A stretch of DNA of 64,000 bases from Octadecabacter arcticus 238 (GCF_000155735.2 NC_020908.1:3043001-3107000); one strand, 5' to 3'. Positions 34,582 to 44,761 are shown, counted from the stretch's first letter. The notes: generated by a model from the sequence alone, not told the origin. Program-made: numbers and translations.

Positions 34582-35771
34582 TCAGGCGCGGTATTCATCG
34601 TAGCCCCGCTGGCCTGATGGCGCGAATGCCTGCACGAAGCGTTCGAAATCGCGCACTGCAAGGGGCCGCGTGATAAGGTAGCCTTGCGCCTCTTTACAGT
34701 TGTTATCGGTAAGCCAATCCAGTTGTTCCTGAGTTTCGACCCCTTCGGAAACGACACGCGCGCCAATTTGCGGGCCAAGGGTCAGGATCAGTTGGACAAT
34801 CGGGCCAGAGGCCGGCAATTGATCAATGAAGGAGCGGTCGATTTTCAAACAGGTCAGCGGAAACCGCGAAATGTAGGACAGGTTGGAATAGCCGGTGCCA
34901 AAGTTGTCAATCGCGATATTGTACCCGATTGCGGTGATCGCCCGCAGCTTTTCGGCAATTTCGTTATGTTCACCGATCAGGACTGTCTCTGTGATCTCAA
35001 GTTCAATCCTGCCATGGGGAAACCCCGGCCGCGCCGCAAAGTCTTGCAAGGTTGTCACGAACCCCGGATCAGAAAACTGGCGCGGTGACACATTCAGCGA
35101 GACATCAAGGTCGAACCCAGCTTGGTGCCATTCAATCGCCTGACTGCAACCGATTTCCAGAACAATGCGGCCCAGTTCATCAATCAGGCCAGTTTCCTCA
35201 CAGATCGGGATGAATATGTCCGGCATCACCATCCCCCGCTCGGGATGCACCCAGCGCACCAAACCTTCGGCGCCAACGATCTCTCCGGATTGAATGTCGA
35301 GACGGGGTTGATAATGCAGGATGAATTCGTCTGCCAAGACAGCCTGACCCAGGGCCACCTCAATCTGGTCGCGGGCAATCGCGGCATTGCCCATTTGGGT
35401 GTTAAAGAATGTGGTGCAGTTTCGCCCGCCCTGTTTGGATGCATACAGCGCGATGTCCGCCTGACGCATCACATCAGAGAAACAGTCCGAGTCGTCCGTA
35501 TACCCGGCGATCCCCACGCTGATCGTGGCGCCGATACGGGTCTTGTCGTGCAAGATCGGATTGGAAATCGCGCGGCGCAGTTTTTCCACCTGTGATTCAA
35601 GCGTCGCTTTGGAACGGTTCCCTTCGATGACGATCACAAATTCATCGCCGCCCAGTCGCGCGACCATGTCTTCCGGCCGCAAAACAGTGCGCGCGCGAAT
35701 GGCAATTTGTTTAAGCACAGTGTCGCCCGCCTCATGGCCATAGCAGTCATTGATCAGCTTGAAGCGGTCTA
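34582..35771 (-). pseudogene. 5'-truncated GGDEF-EAL cyclic-di-GMP protein
   Basis: Coding starts abruptly at DRFKLINDCYGHEAGDTVLK, the middle of a GGDEF domain, because an IS630-type element ends at 35774. The rest is open: an inhibitory I-site RPED five residues before GGDEF, then an EAL domain with EGLVRW instead of EALVRW, NVSPRQF, LEITET, IDNFGTGYS (the usual DDFGTGYS has an Asp where Asn is) and SEGVET. An ATG at 35718 leaves a 378-residue frame without the first GGDEF part. Synthase activity is unlikely, and phosphodiesterase activity is doubtful. Confidence 0.85.
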
Positions 35772-35773
35772 TA

Positions 35774-36960
35774 CTCCCGCGCCTGAATTGACCTGAGGTT
35801 TTCCCCTCAAATCACTTTGTATTCCTTGAGCGATATGACGCGGAAGTTGTCGGTGACGGTGTCGCGAAACTCTGGCCATTTTTCTGGCAGGGTCTTGCGG
35901 AAGAAGTCGAAAATGGCCTCTGTGAATTGGTTGAACGTTGCATAGTGCCGATTGTGGGTGACCCATTTGTGCATAACACCCCAAAGACGCTCGATCGGGT
36001 TGAGGTGCGGGGCATATGCTGGCAAGAAATGCAACTTCACCCGACGTTCTGGGCTGTCCAGCCATGGCTGTAGTATCTTGGCATGATGATAGCGGGCATT
36101 GTCGACAAAGACGTGGATGGCCGTCTTGGTTTGGTTGTTGCGTTCCAACTTTTCCAGCATCTGTCGGGTTGTCTGGGCATTGATCTTCTCGCCTTCCACA
36201 AAGGTGAACTGGAAAGTCTCAAGGTCAAGCGCGCCCTGAATGTTGAGCCGCTTGCGCCCTGATGTCGCCTTCAGGGCCGTCTTTTGTCCCTTGGGGAACC
36301 AACCATGGGCGGGGCGGCTCTGGTGTTCGGGGTGGACAGCGTCCGAAAAGACAACCATCTCATCTGCGGCCAACCCGTTCATCAGGGCCTCATATTTGGC
36401 AATAAACGCAGCCTGCTTGGCTTCATCGGCCTGTGCAGGCAGCAATTGTGGTTTCTTATACGCGAACCCCAGGCGGCGCATCAGCTTGGCGGCTCCCGAC
36501 GTGCTGTAGTTTTGGTCGCACTCGGCTAGAACATAGGCACAGACCTCATCGGCATTGCGGGCAGGCTGCGCGGTGAAATGGGCTCTCACCGCCTGCTCTT
36601 GCACGACGGACAAATGACCCTGACGCTGGCTGTAGTCCTTCAGACCGAAAAACGATAGTCCCACACCGGCAAAGGCAAATCGCCACTCCGTCAAAACTGT
36701 CGGGCCAATATCCAAAATCCGGCAAACCGTTCCGGCGTCTTCTCCTGCGTCCAAAAGAAGAAACGCGCGCCCGTTTCCAAACAAGGGCGTCAACTTTGCG
36801 GCGGCGGCAAAGCGCTTCAAGTGCTATGCGCTGCTCGTCGGATAAGGAGACTGTTTTGTATTGCTTGCTCATAAACTCAAAATACAGACTGAACCGCCTT
36901 TGGCCATGCGACGAAGTGAATCGCAGGCCCAAAATCGTCAGGTCAATTCAGGCGCAGAAG
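35774..36960 (-). mobile_element. IS630-family insertion sequence
   Basis: The inverted repeats share GCGCCTGAATTGACCTGA (35779-35796 and 36938-36955), with weaker matching outward. TA dinucleotides flank the ends at 35772-35773 and 36961-36962, the duplication expected for the IS630/Tc1 group. Sequence to its right does not continue the GGDEF gene, so a deletion may have followed. Confidence 0.85.
35807..36872 (-). pseudogene. IS630-family transposase with a frameshift near the N-terminus
   Basis: The expected start MSKQYKTVSLSDEQRIALEA is at 36872. Near KVDALVWKRA (around 36770, a GCGCGC run) the frame is lost and conserved sequence continues in the next frame as AFLLLDAGEDAGTVCRILDI. From there to 35807 the protein is intact, with MVVFSDAVHPEHQSRPAHGW, IHVFVDNARYHHAKI and LPAYAPHLNPIERLWGVM giving the DDE core. 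No slippery heptamer is seen, so a mutation or sequence error is more likely than programmed shifting. Confidence 0.78.
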
Positions 36961-37479
36961 TATTGGATAAGTTTTCCTAAAGTAAACATAGCGTTGAACC
37001 GGCGAGGATCAATCAAACCTGCCCTAAATCTGTTCAACCACAGTAACAAATCTGTCACTCGCGCATATTGCCGCAAATGACGGCATTGCCCGCATACCGC
37101 AGTTTCAGCCAACAAAATGCTGCGCTCGATTATAACTCGACCAGTTCTTGGTCTTATACGCGGTAGGTGTCCAGCGGCTCATGAGCCAAGGCTATCAATC
37201 TGGATTCTCTATATGAATCCCTTAAGACGATTTGTGCAACAAAACCCCGAAAACCCAACAAAACAAAGCGCTTCAAGGTTGATAGTTTTATGGGTAGTTC
37301 GGGACTGTATCTATCCAAAAAATACATAAAAAACAACCACTTAATTGGGCTGGGTGGCGGAGGCGAAGGGATACTACGCCATGTAGTGTATATTAAGTTA
37401 TAAACGTATATTATGGGGAATAAGTCTGTATTGTAGGTGGTTTGCGTAGGTGGTAACGTCACTTCAGTGGAGGACTTGT
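36961..37479. other. non-coding stretch between IS630 and the interrupted integrase
   Basis: About 520 bases, more AT-rich than the backbone, with no convincing gene. It presumably holds the integrase promoter and, if the island is integrase-driven, could contain an attachment site. No tRNA was recognised. The only site I can point to is GTGGAGG, six bases before the integrase ATG. Confidence 0.5.
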
Positions 37480-37623
37480 ATGCCCCGATATTTACTAAAG
37501 CAACGTCAGGGTTGGTATGCCGTTCTAGAGGTACCCAAAGCTCTTAAGGGTAAGCTAGGTAAGACACGCTTTAAGCAAACGCTAAGCACCCAAAGCCTGA
37601 CAATTGCACAAGAGAGGGTTCTA

Positions 37624-39010
37624 GAGTTATTGTCAAATCTGGTGTTTGAGTATTGTTGGTCATGCGGTGATCTGGTCGGGGTTTGTGGTTTCGATTCCGT
37701 TTTTGAACGTGACGCCTGTGATGACTTTTGCGAGGTAGTCAAAGCCGCGTAGCTTCCTCCAATTTTGCTCAGCACATTGCCCCAGTTTGAACATCATGTG
37801 CAGCATGCCATCGCGTGACAGGCAGCCCTTTGAACGCTTGGTACGATGCCGGATCGTCGCGAAGGCCGATTCAATTGGATTGCTAGTGCGGATGCTTTGC
37901 CAATGCTGCGCCGGGAAGTCGAAGAATGCCATGAGTTCCTCACGATCTTTTTGCAGGCATAGTGTGGCCTTGGGGTATTTGGGTTCGTAGGTTTTGATGA
38001 ACAGATCGAACGCCTTTTCTGCATCGACTTTGGTCTCGGCCTGCCAGATGTCGTGCAGCGCGGCCTTGGCTTTTGGCTGAGACAGCTTGGGTAAACAATT
38101 GAGCACGTTCATCGTTTTGTGTTGCCAACAGCGTTGATGGCGGGTCTCAGGATAGACTTCGTCCATGGCCGCCCAAAACCCCATGGCACCGTCCCCGATG
38201 GCCAGTTTGGGCGCATTCATGCCTCGGCTTTTGAGGTTAAGCAGAACCTCGCGCCAGCTCTGCGTGGACTCGCGCACCCCATCCTCAATTGCCAGAAATC
38301 GCTTCTTGCCACGGGCAGTTACCCCAATAATAACAAGGGCACAGAGCTTGTCATCCTCGCCCCGAAGGCCGCTGTGAACGCCGTCGGCCCAGATATAGAC
38401 GATGGGCTCGTCATCTAACTCAGCGCCTTTCCAAGCCTCGTATTCATTGGCCCAATCGCGTTTTAAACGCGAAACCGTATTAGCCGACAAGCCAACGGCA
38501 TCTGGGCCCAGAAGAACCTTGAGGGCGGGAGCCATCTCGCCGCTGGAGATCCCTTTGAGGTAAAGCCATGGCAAGGCCGCTTCCAGCGTCTTCGTGCGGC
38601 GCACATAGGGCGGCACCAGGGCAGACCGGAATGTCACCGGTGTGCCGTCCTTGGACCGAACCTTTGGAATGCGCACGCTCACAGGGCCAATGCCCGTTTG
38701 AAACGGGCGGGCCGGATGATGTCCGTTACGCACGACTGCCGCGTGACCGGCATCGGTGCGTAAGCCGGTAAATTGCGCCAAATAACTGACAAGCTCAGCC
38801 TCAACTGCTGTCGCGATCAATTGTTGTGCTCCCGTTTTCAGCAACTCCGTCAACGCGTCCGTCATCTCGTCTCGACGCGCAAAATCAACAATGTTAGTAG
38901 TTCCCATGGTGGTGTATCTCCTTTGGTTGGGCTGCTGTCTTCCAACAACAATTCAACCAGATACGCCGCTAACCTTCAAACCACTCAAACACCAGATTCA
39001 GTCATAGCTC
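37624..39010 (-). mobile_element. IS256-family element, copy A
   Basis: The 1,387-base element has ends GAGTTATTGTCAAATCTGG and, inverted, GAGCTATGACTGAATCTGG. A 9-bp duplication AGGGTTCTA flanks it (37615-37623 and 39011-39019). It is inserted in codon 48/49 of the integrase. Confidence 0.94.
37660..38907 (-). CDS. IS256-family (mutator-type) transposase, copy A
   Basis: The 415-residue DDE transposase has the mutator-family layout: DGVHSGLRGEDDKLCALVII with the first Asp, KLAIGDGAMGFWAAMDEVYP with the second, QRCWQHKTMNVLNCLP, and SNPIESAFATIRHRTKRSKG with the final Glu. The start ATG follows AAGGAG by eight bases. Copies at 42371 and 45056 differ by only a few residues (here Met instead of Val in HKTMNV), so they spread recently. 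It is intact. Confidence 0.95.
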   Translation of the reverse strand: MGTTNIVDFARRDEMTDALTELLKTGAQQLIATAVEAELVSYLAQFTGLRTDAGHAAVVRNGHHPARPFQTGIGPVSVRIPKVRSKDGTPVTFRSALVPPYVRRTKTLEAALPWLYLKGISSGEMAPALKVLLGPDAVGLSANTVSRLKRDWANEYEAWKGAELDDEPIVYIWADGVHSGLRGEDDKLCALVIIGVTARGKKRFLAIEDGVRESTQSWREVLLNLKSRGMNAPKLAIGDGAMGFWAAMDEVYPETRHQRCWQHKTMNVLNCLPKLSQPKAKAALHDIWQAETKVDAEKAFDLFIKTYEPKYPKATLCLQKDREELMAFFDFPAQHWQSIRTSNPIESAFATIRHRTKRSKGCLSRDGMLHMMFKLGQCAEQNWRKLRGFDYLAKVITGVTFKNGIETTNPDQITA

Positions 39011-39269
39011 AGGGTTCTACCTCTAATTATCCAGTGGAAGCGCCTTTTTGTGGCTGTAAGGACTGGCGATGACAGCTCACTAGAGGGTGCGGTAGCTCTG
39101 CATAGAAGTCATATAGAATTTCATCGCAAAGATGGTTGGACTGAAAACGAAATCAAAGATATGTCGATTGATGGTAAACATACAGGGAACCCCCTCTTTT
39201 TTTGGCATGATCTAAGGTGCGATTATTGCGCGAAGCTGGCGATATGGCTGGCGCGATATGAGGATTTTG

Positions 39270-39638
39270 ATGATGAACAAGACTAGGCGTGGCCGAGGTT
39301 CCAAATACACGGATGATTTCAAGCGACAGCTTGTAGCGGAAAGCCACACTGCTGGCGTGAGTGTTCCAATGGTTGCCAAGAAGCACGGTGTGGGCACCAA
39401 CCGGATTTATGCATGGCGCAGCGATGGGCGGTTTCAGCCTGACAAATCAGATATAGGCCAGTTCACCCCCGTAGAGATTGCCGATGCGGGTATGGTGGAC
39501 ACGCCTGCGTCATCCGGCACCAGCATCTTACCTGTCCCCCATATTGAGATCACACTTGAGAACGGTCGCAAGCTGAGCGTGAGCGACGGGGTTGATGCTG
39601 GCTTTGTGCTGGAACTGGCGCGAGGACTTGCAGCATGA
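39270..39638 (+). CDS. tnpA: IS66-family accessory protein TnpA
   Basis: The first gene of the IS66 element encodes a small protein with an HTH_8-like DNA-binding part ([20 protein letters not shown], then [12 protein letters not shown]) and a less conserved tail. TnpA is required for IS66 transposition along with TnpB and TnpC. The ATG at 39270 follows GAGG; another ATG lies at 39258 and one at 39273. It overlaps tnpB by four bases (ATGA), as is usual. Confidence 0.9.
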   Translation: MMNKTRRGRGSKYTDDFKRQLVAESHTAGVSVPMVAKKHGVGTNRIYAWRSDGRFQPDKSDIGQFTPVEIADAGMVDTPASSGTSILPVPHIEITLENGRKLSVSDGVDAGFVLELARGLAA

Positions 39639-39982
39639 TCCCTGTTTTGGGGGATGCGAAGATCTGGCTTGCCGCAGGAGTTACGGATATGCGGCGCGGC
39701 TTCAACGGGCTGGCGGCGCAGACCGCGCAGGTTCTTGCAGCTGACCCTTACGCGGGGCATCTATTTTTGTTCCGTGGCCGTCGTGGCGATCAGATCAAGA
39801 TGATCTGGTGGGATGGTCAGGGCGCGTGCCTGTTTACCAAACGGCTTGAACGTGGACGGTTCGTATGGCCCTCAGTCAAGGAAGGTAAAGTCAGCCTAAG
39901 CCGCGCACAGCTTGCGATGCTGATGGAAGGCATAGACTGGCGTATTCTCAAGAAGACATGGCGTCCAAGTATGGTTGGATAG
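39635..39982 (+). CDS. tnpB: IS66-family accessory protein TnpB
   Basis: The 115-residue protein has the IS66 Orf2 pattern: [20 protein letters not shown] near residue 17, [34 protein letters not shown] and a C-terminus ending [13 protein letters not shown]. It is a small accessory protein of unknown biochemical role needed for transposition. It is intact and translationally coupled with tnpA. Confidence 0.93.
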   Translation: MIPVLGDAKIWLAAGVTDMRRGFNGLAAQTAQVLAADPYAGHLFLFRGRRGDQIKMIWWDGQGACLFTKRLERGRFVWPSVKEGKVSLSRAQLAMLMEGIDWRILKKTWRPSMVG

Positions 39983-40051
39983 CTGTATGTTTTATAGGAC
40001 TTCTTGCCTTTGTGGGATTCCCATGATGCCCGAGATTTGGTATGTAATGGC

Positions 40052-41746
40052 ATGAGTAAGACCCCTCCAAATCTGACTAATCTGCCCCCTGAAGTACAGG
40101 CATACGTTGCCGCGCAAACAGCGGAATTGTCAGAGCTGAAGCAAGCGTTTCTCGGGTCATCCCTTGGCCATGCGACGGTACAAAAACGCCTCAAGGATGA
40201 GATGGCATCAGTGGACGCCGCCCTGAGTGCCGAGCGCACCGCTCATGCGCGGGCCATCCAGAACCGAGACACCATCATCGCCGATCTGCGCCTGCAACTC
40301 CACGGTCACAACAAGCACCGCTTTGGCTCAAAGTCGGAAAGCAGTGCACAGCTGGCGCTTGAGTTGATCCTTGAAGAACTTGAGATCGAACAAGCCGTTG
40401 AGACAGATGATGAACCCTCTGACGCTGAGGCCAAGCCGCCCCGCACACCGCGCAAGCGCAAACCTTTCCCAAAGGGGCTGAAGCGTGTCCAAAAGACCAT
40501 CACCCCCAGTGATGCTTGCACCGACTGTGGCGGCAGCTTCAAAGTGCTTGGAACGGATGTGATGGAGGAGTTGGAATATGTCCCGGGACATTACATCGTG
40601 AACCAAATTGGCCGCCCGCGTCTGGCCTGCACCTGTTGTGAGGCCGTTGTTCAGGCTGAGATGCCAAGCCGACCCATTCCGAAGAGCTTTGTCGGCCCCG
40701 CGCTGATGGCCCACATCCTGTGCTGTAAATACGGCTATCATCTGCCGCTGTATCGCCAGAGCCAGATGTTTGCCAACGAGGGCATTGATCTGAGTGGATC
40801 GCTCATGGCGGGATGGGTCGGCAAATGCACCAAACTGCTGGAGCGCGTCTCAGATGCAATCCGCGATCACGTCTTTGAGGCGCAGGCGATCTTCATGGAT
40901 GACACAACGGTCAAGCTGCTCCAGAAGGGCAATGGCAAAGGAAAGAATAAGACCAAAACCGCGCGACTGTGGGTCTATGCCCGAAAAGAAGACACTTGGG
41001 CCAGCGGAGCTCCACCTGCGGTGTGGTACCAGTTCTCCACCAGCCGTGAGGCGGAGCATCCCAGCAAGCATCTCGAAAGCTATGAAGGCTACGCCCATGC
41101 GGATGCCTATGCTGGGTATAATGACGCCTACCGCACGGGGCGGGTCAAAGAGATGGCATGCATGGCCCATGTGCGGCGTGAGTTCTTTGACCTTTATGAA
41201 AGCACAAAGCTGCCCGTGGCGGGCGAAGCCGTGCTGCGGATTAAAAAGCTCTATGATGTTGAGACACAAGCGCGGTTCCTGCCCCCTGCGGAACGCGTGG
41301 CCCTGCGTCAGGAATACGCCAAGCCGATCTTTGATGACCTGGAAGTCTGGCTTAAAGAGCAACTGGGCAAGATCTCTAGCAAGACGCCGCTGGCCAAGGC
41401 GATCAAATATGCACTGGCGCGCCTGCCAAAGGCACGGCCCTATCTTGATCACGGCTTTCTTGAGCTGGACAACAACACAGCCGAGCGCGCAGTGCGCCCT
41501 GTGGCCGTGGGACGCAAAAACTATCTCTTCATGGGATCAGAAGCAGGCGGCAAATCTGCAGCAATTGCTTATACGTTGATAGAGACCGCCAAGATGAACA
41601 AAGTGAATCCCAAAGCCTGGCTCGCATGGGTGCTGGAACGCATCCAGGACCATCAAGCAAACCGTATCAACGATCTCATGCCGTGGGCCTATCAGGACAT
41701 GATCGATGCTAAAAACGCCGAGGCCGAGGCAAAAGACGCAGCTTGA
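40052..41746 (+). CDS. tnpC: IS66-family transposase TnpC
   Basis: This is the DDE transposase of the element. The frame is open from 40004, but the ATG at 40052 (MSKTPPNLTNLPP) fits a normal start. It has an N-terminal coiled region (LSELKQAFLGSSL onward), an HGHNKHRFGSKSE segment, a zinc-binding-like part with CTDCGG and CTCCEA, then the core with IFMDDTTVKLLQKG, GYAHADAYAGYND and LDNNTAERAVRPVAVGRKNY. About 564 residues, with no interruptions. Confidence 0.94.
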   Translation: MSKTPPNLTNLPPEVQAYVAAQTAELSELKQAFLGSSLGHATVQKRLKDEMASVDAALSAERTAHARAIQNRDTIIADLRLQLHGHNKHRFGSKSESSAQLALELILEELEIEQAVETDDEPSDAEAKPPRTPRKRKPFPKGLKRVQKTITPSDACTDCGGSFKVLGTDVMEELEYVPGHYIVNQIGRPRLACTCCEAVVQAEMPSRPIPKSFVGPALMAHILCCKYGYHLPLYRQSQMFANEGIDLSGSLMAGWVGKCTKLLERVSDAIRDHVFEAQAIFMDDTTVKLLQKGNGKGKNKTKTARLWVYARKEDTWASGAPPAVWYQFSTSREAEHPSKHLESYEGYAHADAYAGYNDAYRTGRVKEMACMAHVRREFFDLYESTKLPVAGEAVLRIKKLYDVETQARFLPPAERVALRQEYAKPIFDDLEVWLKEQLGKISSKTPLAKAIKYALARLPKARPYLDHGFLELDNNTAERAVRPVAVGRKNYLFMGSEAGGKSAAIAYTLIETAKMNKVNPKAWLAWVLERIQDHQANRINDLMPWAYQDMIDAKNAEAEAKDAA

Positions 41747-42334
41747 TCAAGGGCAGCGTTGATGCTTACGATTGATGTATTGCCTCATTGGAAACATGAG
41801 CCAGAAAAACATAAGGAGGCGGTACTAGTCCACGATATCGCCTTTGGCAAAAAGTTCCTCCTTACAGAGTACTTCGATGAGTGGCAGGAAAGCAGCAAAC
41901 ATCTTGCCCAGAAGACAAGGGACATGCAGCGACGCGACGTTATAGAGTTCTGCAAAGAATTTAGGTTTGCCTCAGATGCTACTTGGCACAAAGTTGTTAA
42001 ATGGGTCGATACTGAACTCCTGCAAAAACGGGGCCTAAGTGAAGCCACTGCAAGACGTATAATCTCAGCCTGCAGAGCCTACTGGAAGTGGTTGATGAGG
42101 CATCGAGGGTTAGAGGATTCATCTCCATTTACAGATGTTGTTCCAAACAAAAAGACGGGACGTTCAGCCAAACCTAAGCGCAAAGGCTTCGACGTGGAGG
42201 ACTACAGGAGGCTTCTCGCGGCAGCATCTAAAAACAACAAGCACCTATCAGACCTTATCAGGCTTGGCGCGCATACTGGTTGTAGGATTGAAGAACTTTG
42301 CAGCCTTAAACTAGACAATGTGAAGCCAGACAGG

Positions 42335-43721
42335 GAGTTATTGTCAAATCTGGTGTTTGAGTATTGTTGGTCATGCGGTGATCTGGTCGGGGTTTGTGGT
42401 TTCGATTCCGTCTTTGAACGTGACGCCTGTGATGACTTTTGCGAGGTAGTCAAAGCCGCGTAGCTTCCTCCAATTTTGCTCAGCACATTGCCCCAGTTTG
42501 AACATCATGTGCAGCATGCCATCGCGTGACAGGCAGCCCTTTGAACGCTTGGTACGATGCCGGATCGTCGCGAAGGCCGATTCAATTGGATTGCTAGTGC
42601 GGATGCTTTGCCAATGCTGCGCCGGGAAGTCGAAGAATGCCATGAGTTCCTCACGATCTTTTTGCAGGCATAGTGTGGCCTTGGGATATTTGGGTTCGTA
42701 GGTTTTGATGAACAGATCGAACGCCTTTTCTGCATCGACTTTGGTCTCGGCCTGCCAGATGTCGTGCAGCGCGGCCTTGGCTTTTGGCTGAGACAGCTTG
42801 GGTAAACAATTGAGCACGTTCACCGTTTTGTGTTGCCAACAGCGTTGATGGCGGGTCTCAGGATAGACTTCGTCCATGGCCGCCCAAAACCCCATGGCAC
42901 CGTCCCCGATGGCCAGTTTGGGCGCATTCATGCCTCGGCTTTTGAGGTTAAGCAGAACCTCGCGCCAGCTCTGCGTGGACTCGCGCACCCCATCCTCAAT
43001 TGCCAGAAATCGCTTCTTGCCACGGGCAGTTACCCCAATAATAACAAGGGCACAGAGCTTGTCATCCTCGCCCCGAAGGCCGCTGTGAACGCCGTCGGCC
43101 CAGATATAGACGATGGGCTCGTCATCTAACTCAGCGCCTTTCCAAGCCTCGTATTCATTGGCCCAATCGCGTTTTAAACGCGAAACCGTATTAGCCGACA
43201 AGCCAACGGCATCTGGGCCCAGAAGAACCTTGAGGGCGGGAGCCATCTCGCCGCTGGAGATCCCTTTGAGGTAAAGCCATGGCAAGGCCGCTTCCAGCGT
43301 CTTCGTGCGGCGCACATAGGGCGGCACCAGGGCAGACCGGAATGTCACCGGTGTGCCGTCCTTGGACCGAACCTTTGGAATGCGCACGCTCACAGGGCCA
43401 ATGCCCGTTTGAAACGGGCGGGCCGGATGATGTCCGTTACGCACGACTGCCGCGTGACCGGCATCGGTGCGTAAGCCGGTAAATTGCGCCAAATAACTGA
43501 CAAGCTCAGCCTCAACTGCTGTCGCGATCAATTGTTGTGCTCCCGTTTTCAGCAACTCCGTCAACGCGTCCGTCATCTCGTCTCGACGCGCAAAATCAAC
43601 AATGTTAGTAGTTCCCATGGTGGTGTATCTCCTTTGGTTGGGCTGCTGTCTTCCAACAACAATTCAACCAGATACGCCGCCAACCTTCAAACCACTCAAA
43701 CACCAGATTCAGTCATAGCTC
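42335..43721 (-). mobile_element. IS256-family element, copy B
   Basis: Same ends and same 1,387-base length as copy A, with a different 9-bp duplication, CCAGACAGG (42326-42334 and 43722-43730). It interrupts the integrase between KPDR and LVIEDAK. The independent target duplication shows a separate insertion rather than a segmental copy. Confidence 0.94.
42371..43618 (-). CDS. IS256-family transposase, copy B
   Basis: Intact 415-residue mutator-type transposase, nearly identical to copy A; visible differences include HKTVNV instead of HKTMNV and FKDGIET near the C-terminus. The same catalytic segments are present (ADGVHSGLRGEDD, AIGDGAMGFW, SNPIESAFATIRH). Because A and B are direct repeats 4.7 kb apart, recombination between them could delete the IS66 element and part of the integrase. 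Confidence 0.95.
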   Translation of the reverse strand: MGTTNIVDFARRDEMTDALTELLKTGAQQLIATAVEAELVSYLAQFTGLRTDAGHAAVVRNGHHPARPFQTGIGPVSVRIPKVRSKDGTPVTFRSALVPPYVRRTKTLEAALPWLYLKGISSGEMAPALKVLLGPDAVGLSANTVSRLKRDWANEYEAWKGAELDDEPIVYIWADGVHSGLRGEDDKLCALVIIGVTARGKKRFLAIEDGVRESTQSWREVLLNLKSRGMNAPKLAIGDGAMGFWAAMDEVYPETRHQRCWQHKTVNVLNCLPKLSQPKAKAALHDIWQAETKVDAEKAFDLFIKTYEPKYPKATLCLQKDREELMAFFDFPAQHWQSIRTSNPIESAFATIRHRTKRSKGCLSRDGMLHMMFKLGQCAEQNWRKLRGFDYLAKVITGVTFKDGIETTNPDQITA

Positions 43722-44290
43722 CCAGACAGGCTTGTGATTGAAGACGCTAAAACTCAAGCTGGCTGGCGAGAAATACCAATTCACAAAGATGTCTCTAAGC
43801 TTGTTGCAGATTTAGCTAGGGAATCTAGCGATGGGTTTCTTATTTCTGGATTAACATTCAACAAATATGGAGACAGGTCCAATGCTATTGGAAAAAGGTT
43901 TGGACGACTGAAGCATAGTCTAAATTACGGCTCTGATTACGTATTTCATTCCTTTAGGAAGGGGCTGGCAAGGCAACTAGAGACCAATGGTGTACCAGAA
44001 AACATCTCTGCTAGATTGCTTAGCCATGAGATAAACACGATGACCTATGGTCTTTACTCTGGTGGCGTCGATTTCTCTGTCTTGGTGGGTGCCATAAGCA
44101 AGGTCTCTTGGCATTAAAGTTGCCCAGCGCACTGCTGTGATACTCTACCTGCAGGCTTTAATTGATATGCTTGGCTGGAGAAATTAAGCTAATTTAGATG
44201 CTTTAACATCAAGTGTTGTTGATATCTAACAAAGTCTTACAGTGCATCTCACACCTAACTTAACGATCTTTAACACCAGAGGATTACACT

Positions 44291-44761
44291 ATGCTTACAC
44301 TAAGAAAAGCCATCACAATCACAGCAATCTTGTTTGCAAGCAGCGCGTCAGCCTTTGATCCTAATGATGTGCAGAAGCTGGATGAGACGGGTTCGTGTTC
44401 AGAGTGTGATTTACGTTATGCAGACCTAAGTGGGGCACGCCTAGAATGGGCAGACCTAAGTGGGGCAAATCTTGAATGGACAAACTTAAGTGGGGCAAAC
44501 ATACGTTCGGTAAACCTAGAAGGGGCAAGCGTTGCGTTCGCAAACCTAGAAGGGGCAAACCTATTTGGGGCAAACCTTAGTGGAGCAAACCTATTTGGGG
44601 CAAACCTACGTTCGGTAAATCTACAAGGAGCATACCTAGAAGGAGCAAACCTATATCGTGCAAACCTAAGTGGGGCCAATTTGAAAGGTGCCCTTCTGAA
44701 AAATTGGACTCTCTGTAACACTACTATGCCAGATGCGTCAGTTTTGTATAGTGGATGCTAA
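44291..44761 (+). CDS. secreted pentapeptide-repeat protein
   Basis: The 156-residue protein has a signal peptide (MLTLRKAITITAILFASSASA) and about 17 tandem pentapeptides of the A(D/N)LSG type from residue 43 to 140 (for example ADLSGARLEWADLSGANLEW). These should form a right-handed quadrilateral beta-helix. Two Cys (CSEC) precede the repeats and two more follow (TLCNT, SGC), suggesting disulfides outside the cytoplasm. The DNA itself is a 15-base tandem array, so it probably grows or shrinks by slippage. Function is unknown; it lies just after the integrase. Confidence 0.85.
   Translation: MLTLRKAITITAILFASSASAFDPNDVQKLDETGSCSECDLRYADLSGARLEWADLSGANLEWTNLSGANIRSVNLEGASVAFANLEGANLFGANLSGANLFGANLRSVNLQGAYLEGANLYRANLSGANLKGALLKNWTLCNTTMPDASVLYSGC

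Larger units (their letters stand above)
39174..41769 (+). mobile_element. IS66-family element
   Basis: The ends begin GTAAACATACAGGG and, inverted, GTAAGCATCAACGCTG, the GTAA start of IS66 elements. An 8-bp duplication GATTGATG flanks the element (39166-39173 and 41770-41777). It is 2,596 bases long with the usual tnpA-tnpB-tnpC order. Confidence 0.93.
37480..44117 (+). pseudogene. tyrosine-type site-specific integrase interrupted by three IS elements
   Basis: Coding segments are 37480-37623, 39020-39173, 41778-42334 and 43731-44117. Removing the three elements with one copy of each target duplication joins them in a single frame of about 413 codons. The N-terminus MPRYLLKQRQGWYAVLEVPK is of the DUF6538 type. 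The core-binding part includes ATARRIISACRAYWKWLM. Catalytic residues are seen as TGCRIEELCSLKLDN, HSFRKGLARQLE and LLSHEINTMTYGLYSGG with the Tyr nucleophile. It is inactive as it stands, but no coding base appears to be lost. It may have been the integrase of the neighbouring island. Confidence 0.88.

Noticed and set aside
35771..36962. Reading the IS630 insertion at 35774-36960 as a simple interruption of the GGDEF gene
   Set aside because: The flanking TA dinucleotides fit, but the sequence to the right (KTYPIDRFK when joined) does not give a GGDEF N-terminus, so a deletion or other rearrangement is needed.
37340..37380. tRNA-like GGCGGAGGCGAAGGGAT string as a possible integrase attachment site in a tRNA-Ser gene
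   Set aside because: No cloverleaf or acceptor stem could be drawn around it.
37450..37752. Small ORF beginning MVTSLQWRTCMPRYLL and ending in NLVFEYCWSCGD
   Set aside because: It is the first 48 codons of the integrase fused by chance to the IS256 end; the last part is IS sequence. The same tail appears at 42463.
44416..44721. Minus-strand open frame with regular RFAPLRFAPNRF-type repeats opposite the pentapeptide gene
   Set aside because: It is the antisense image of the 15-base repeats. The plus strand has a signal peptide and canonical pentapeptides, the minus frame has neither start signals nor a known pattern.
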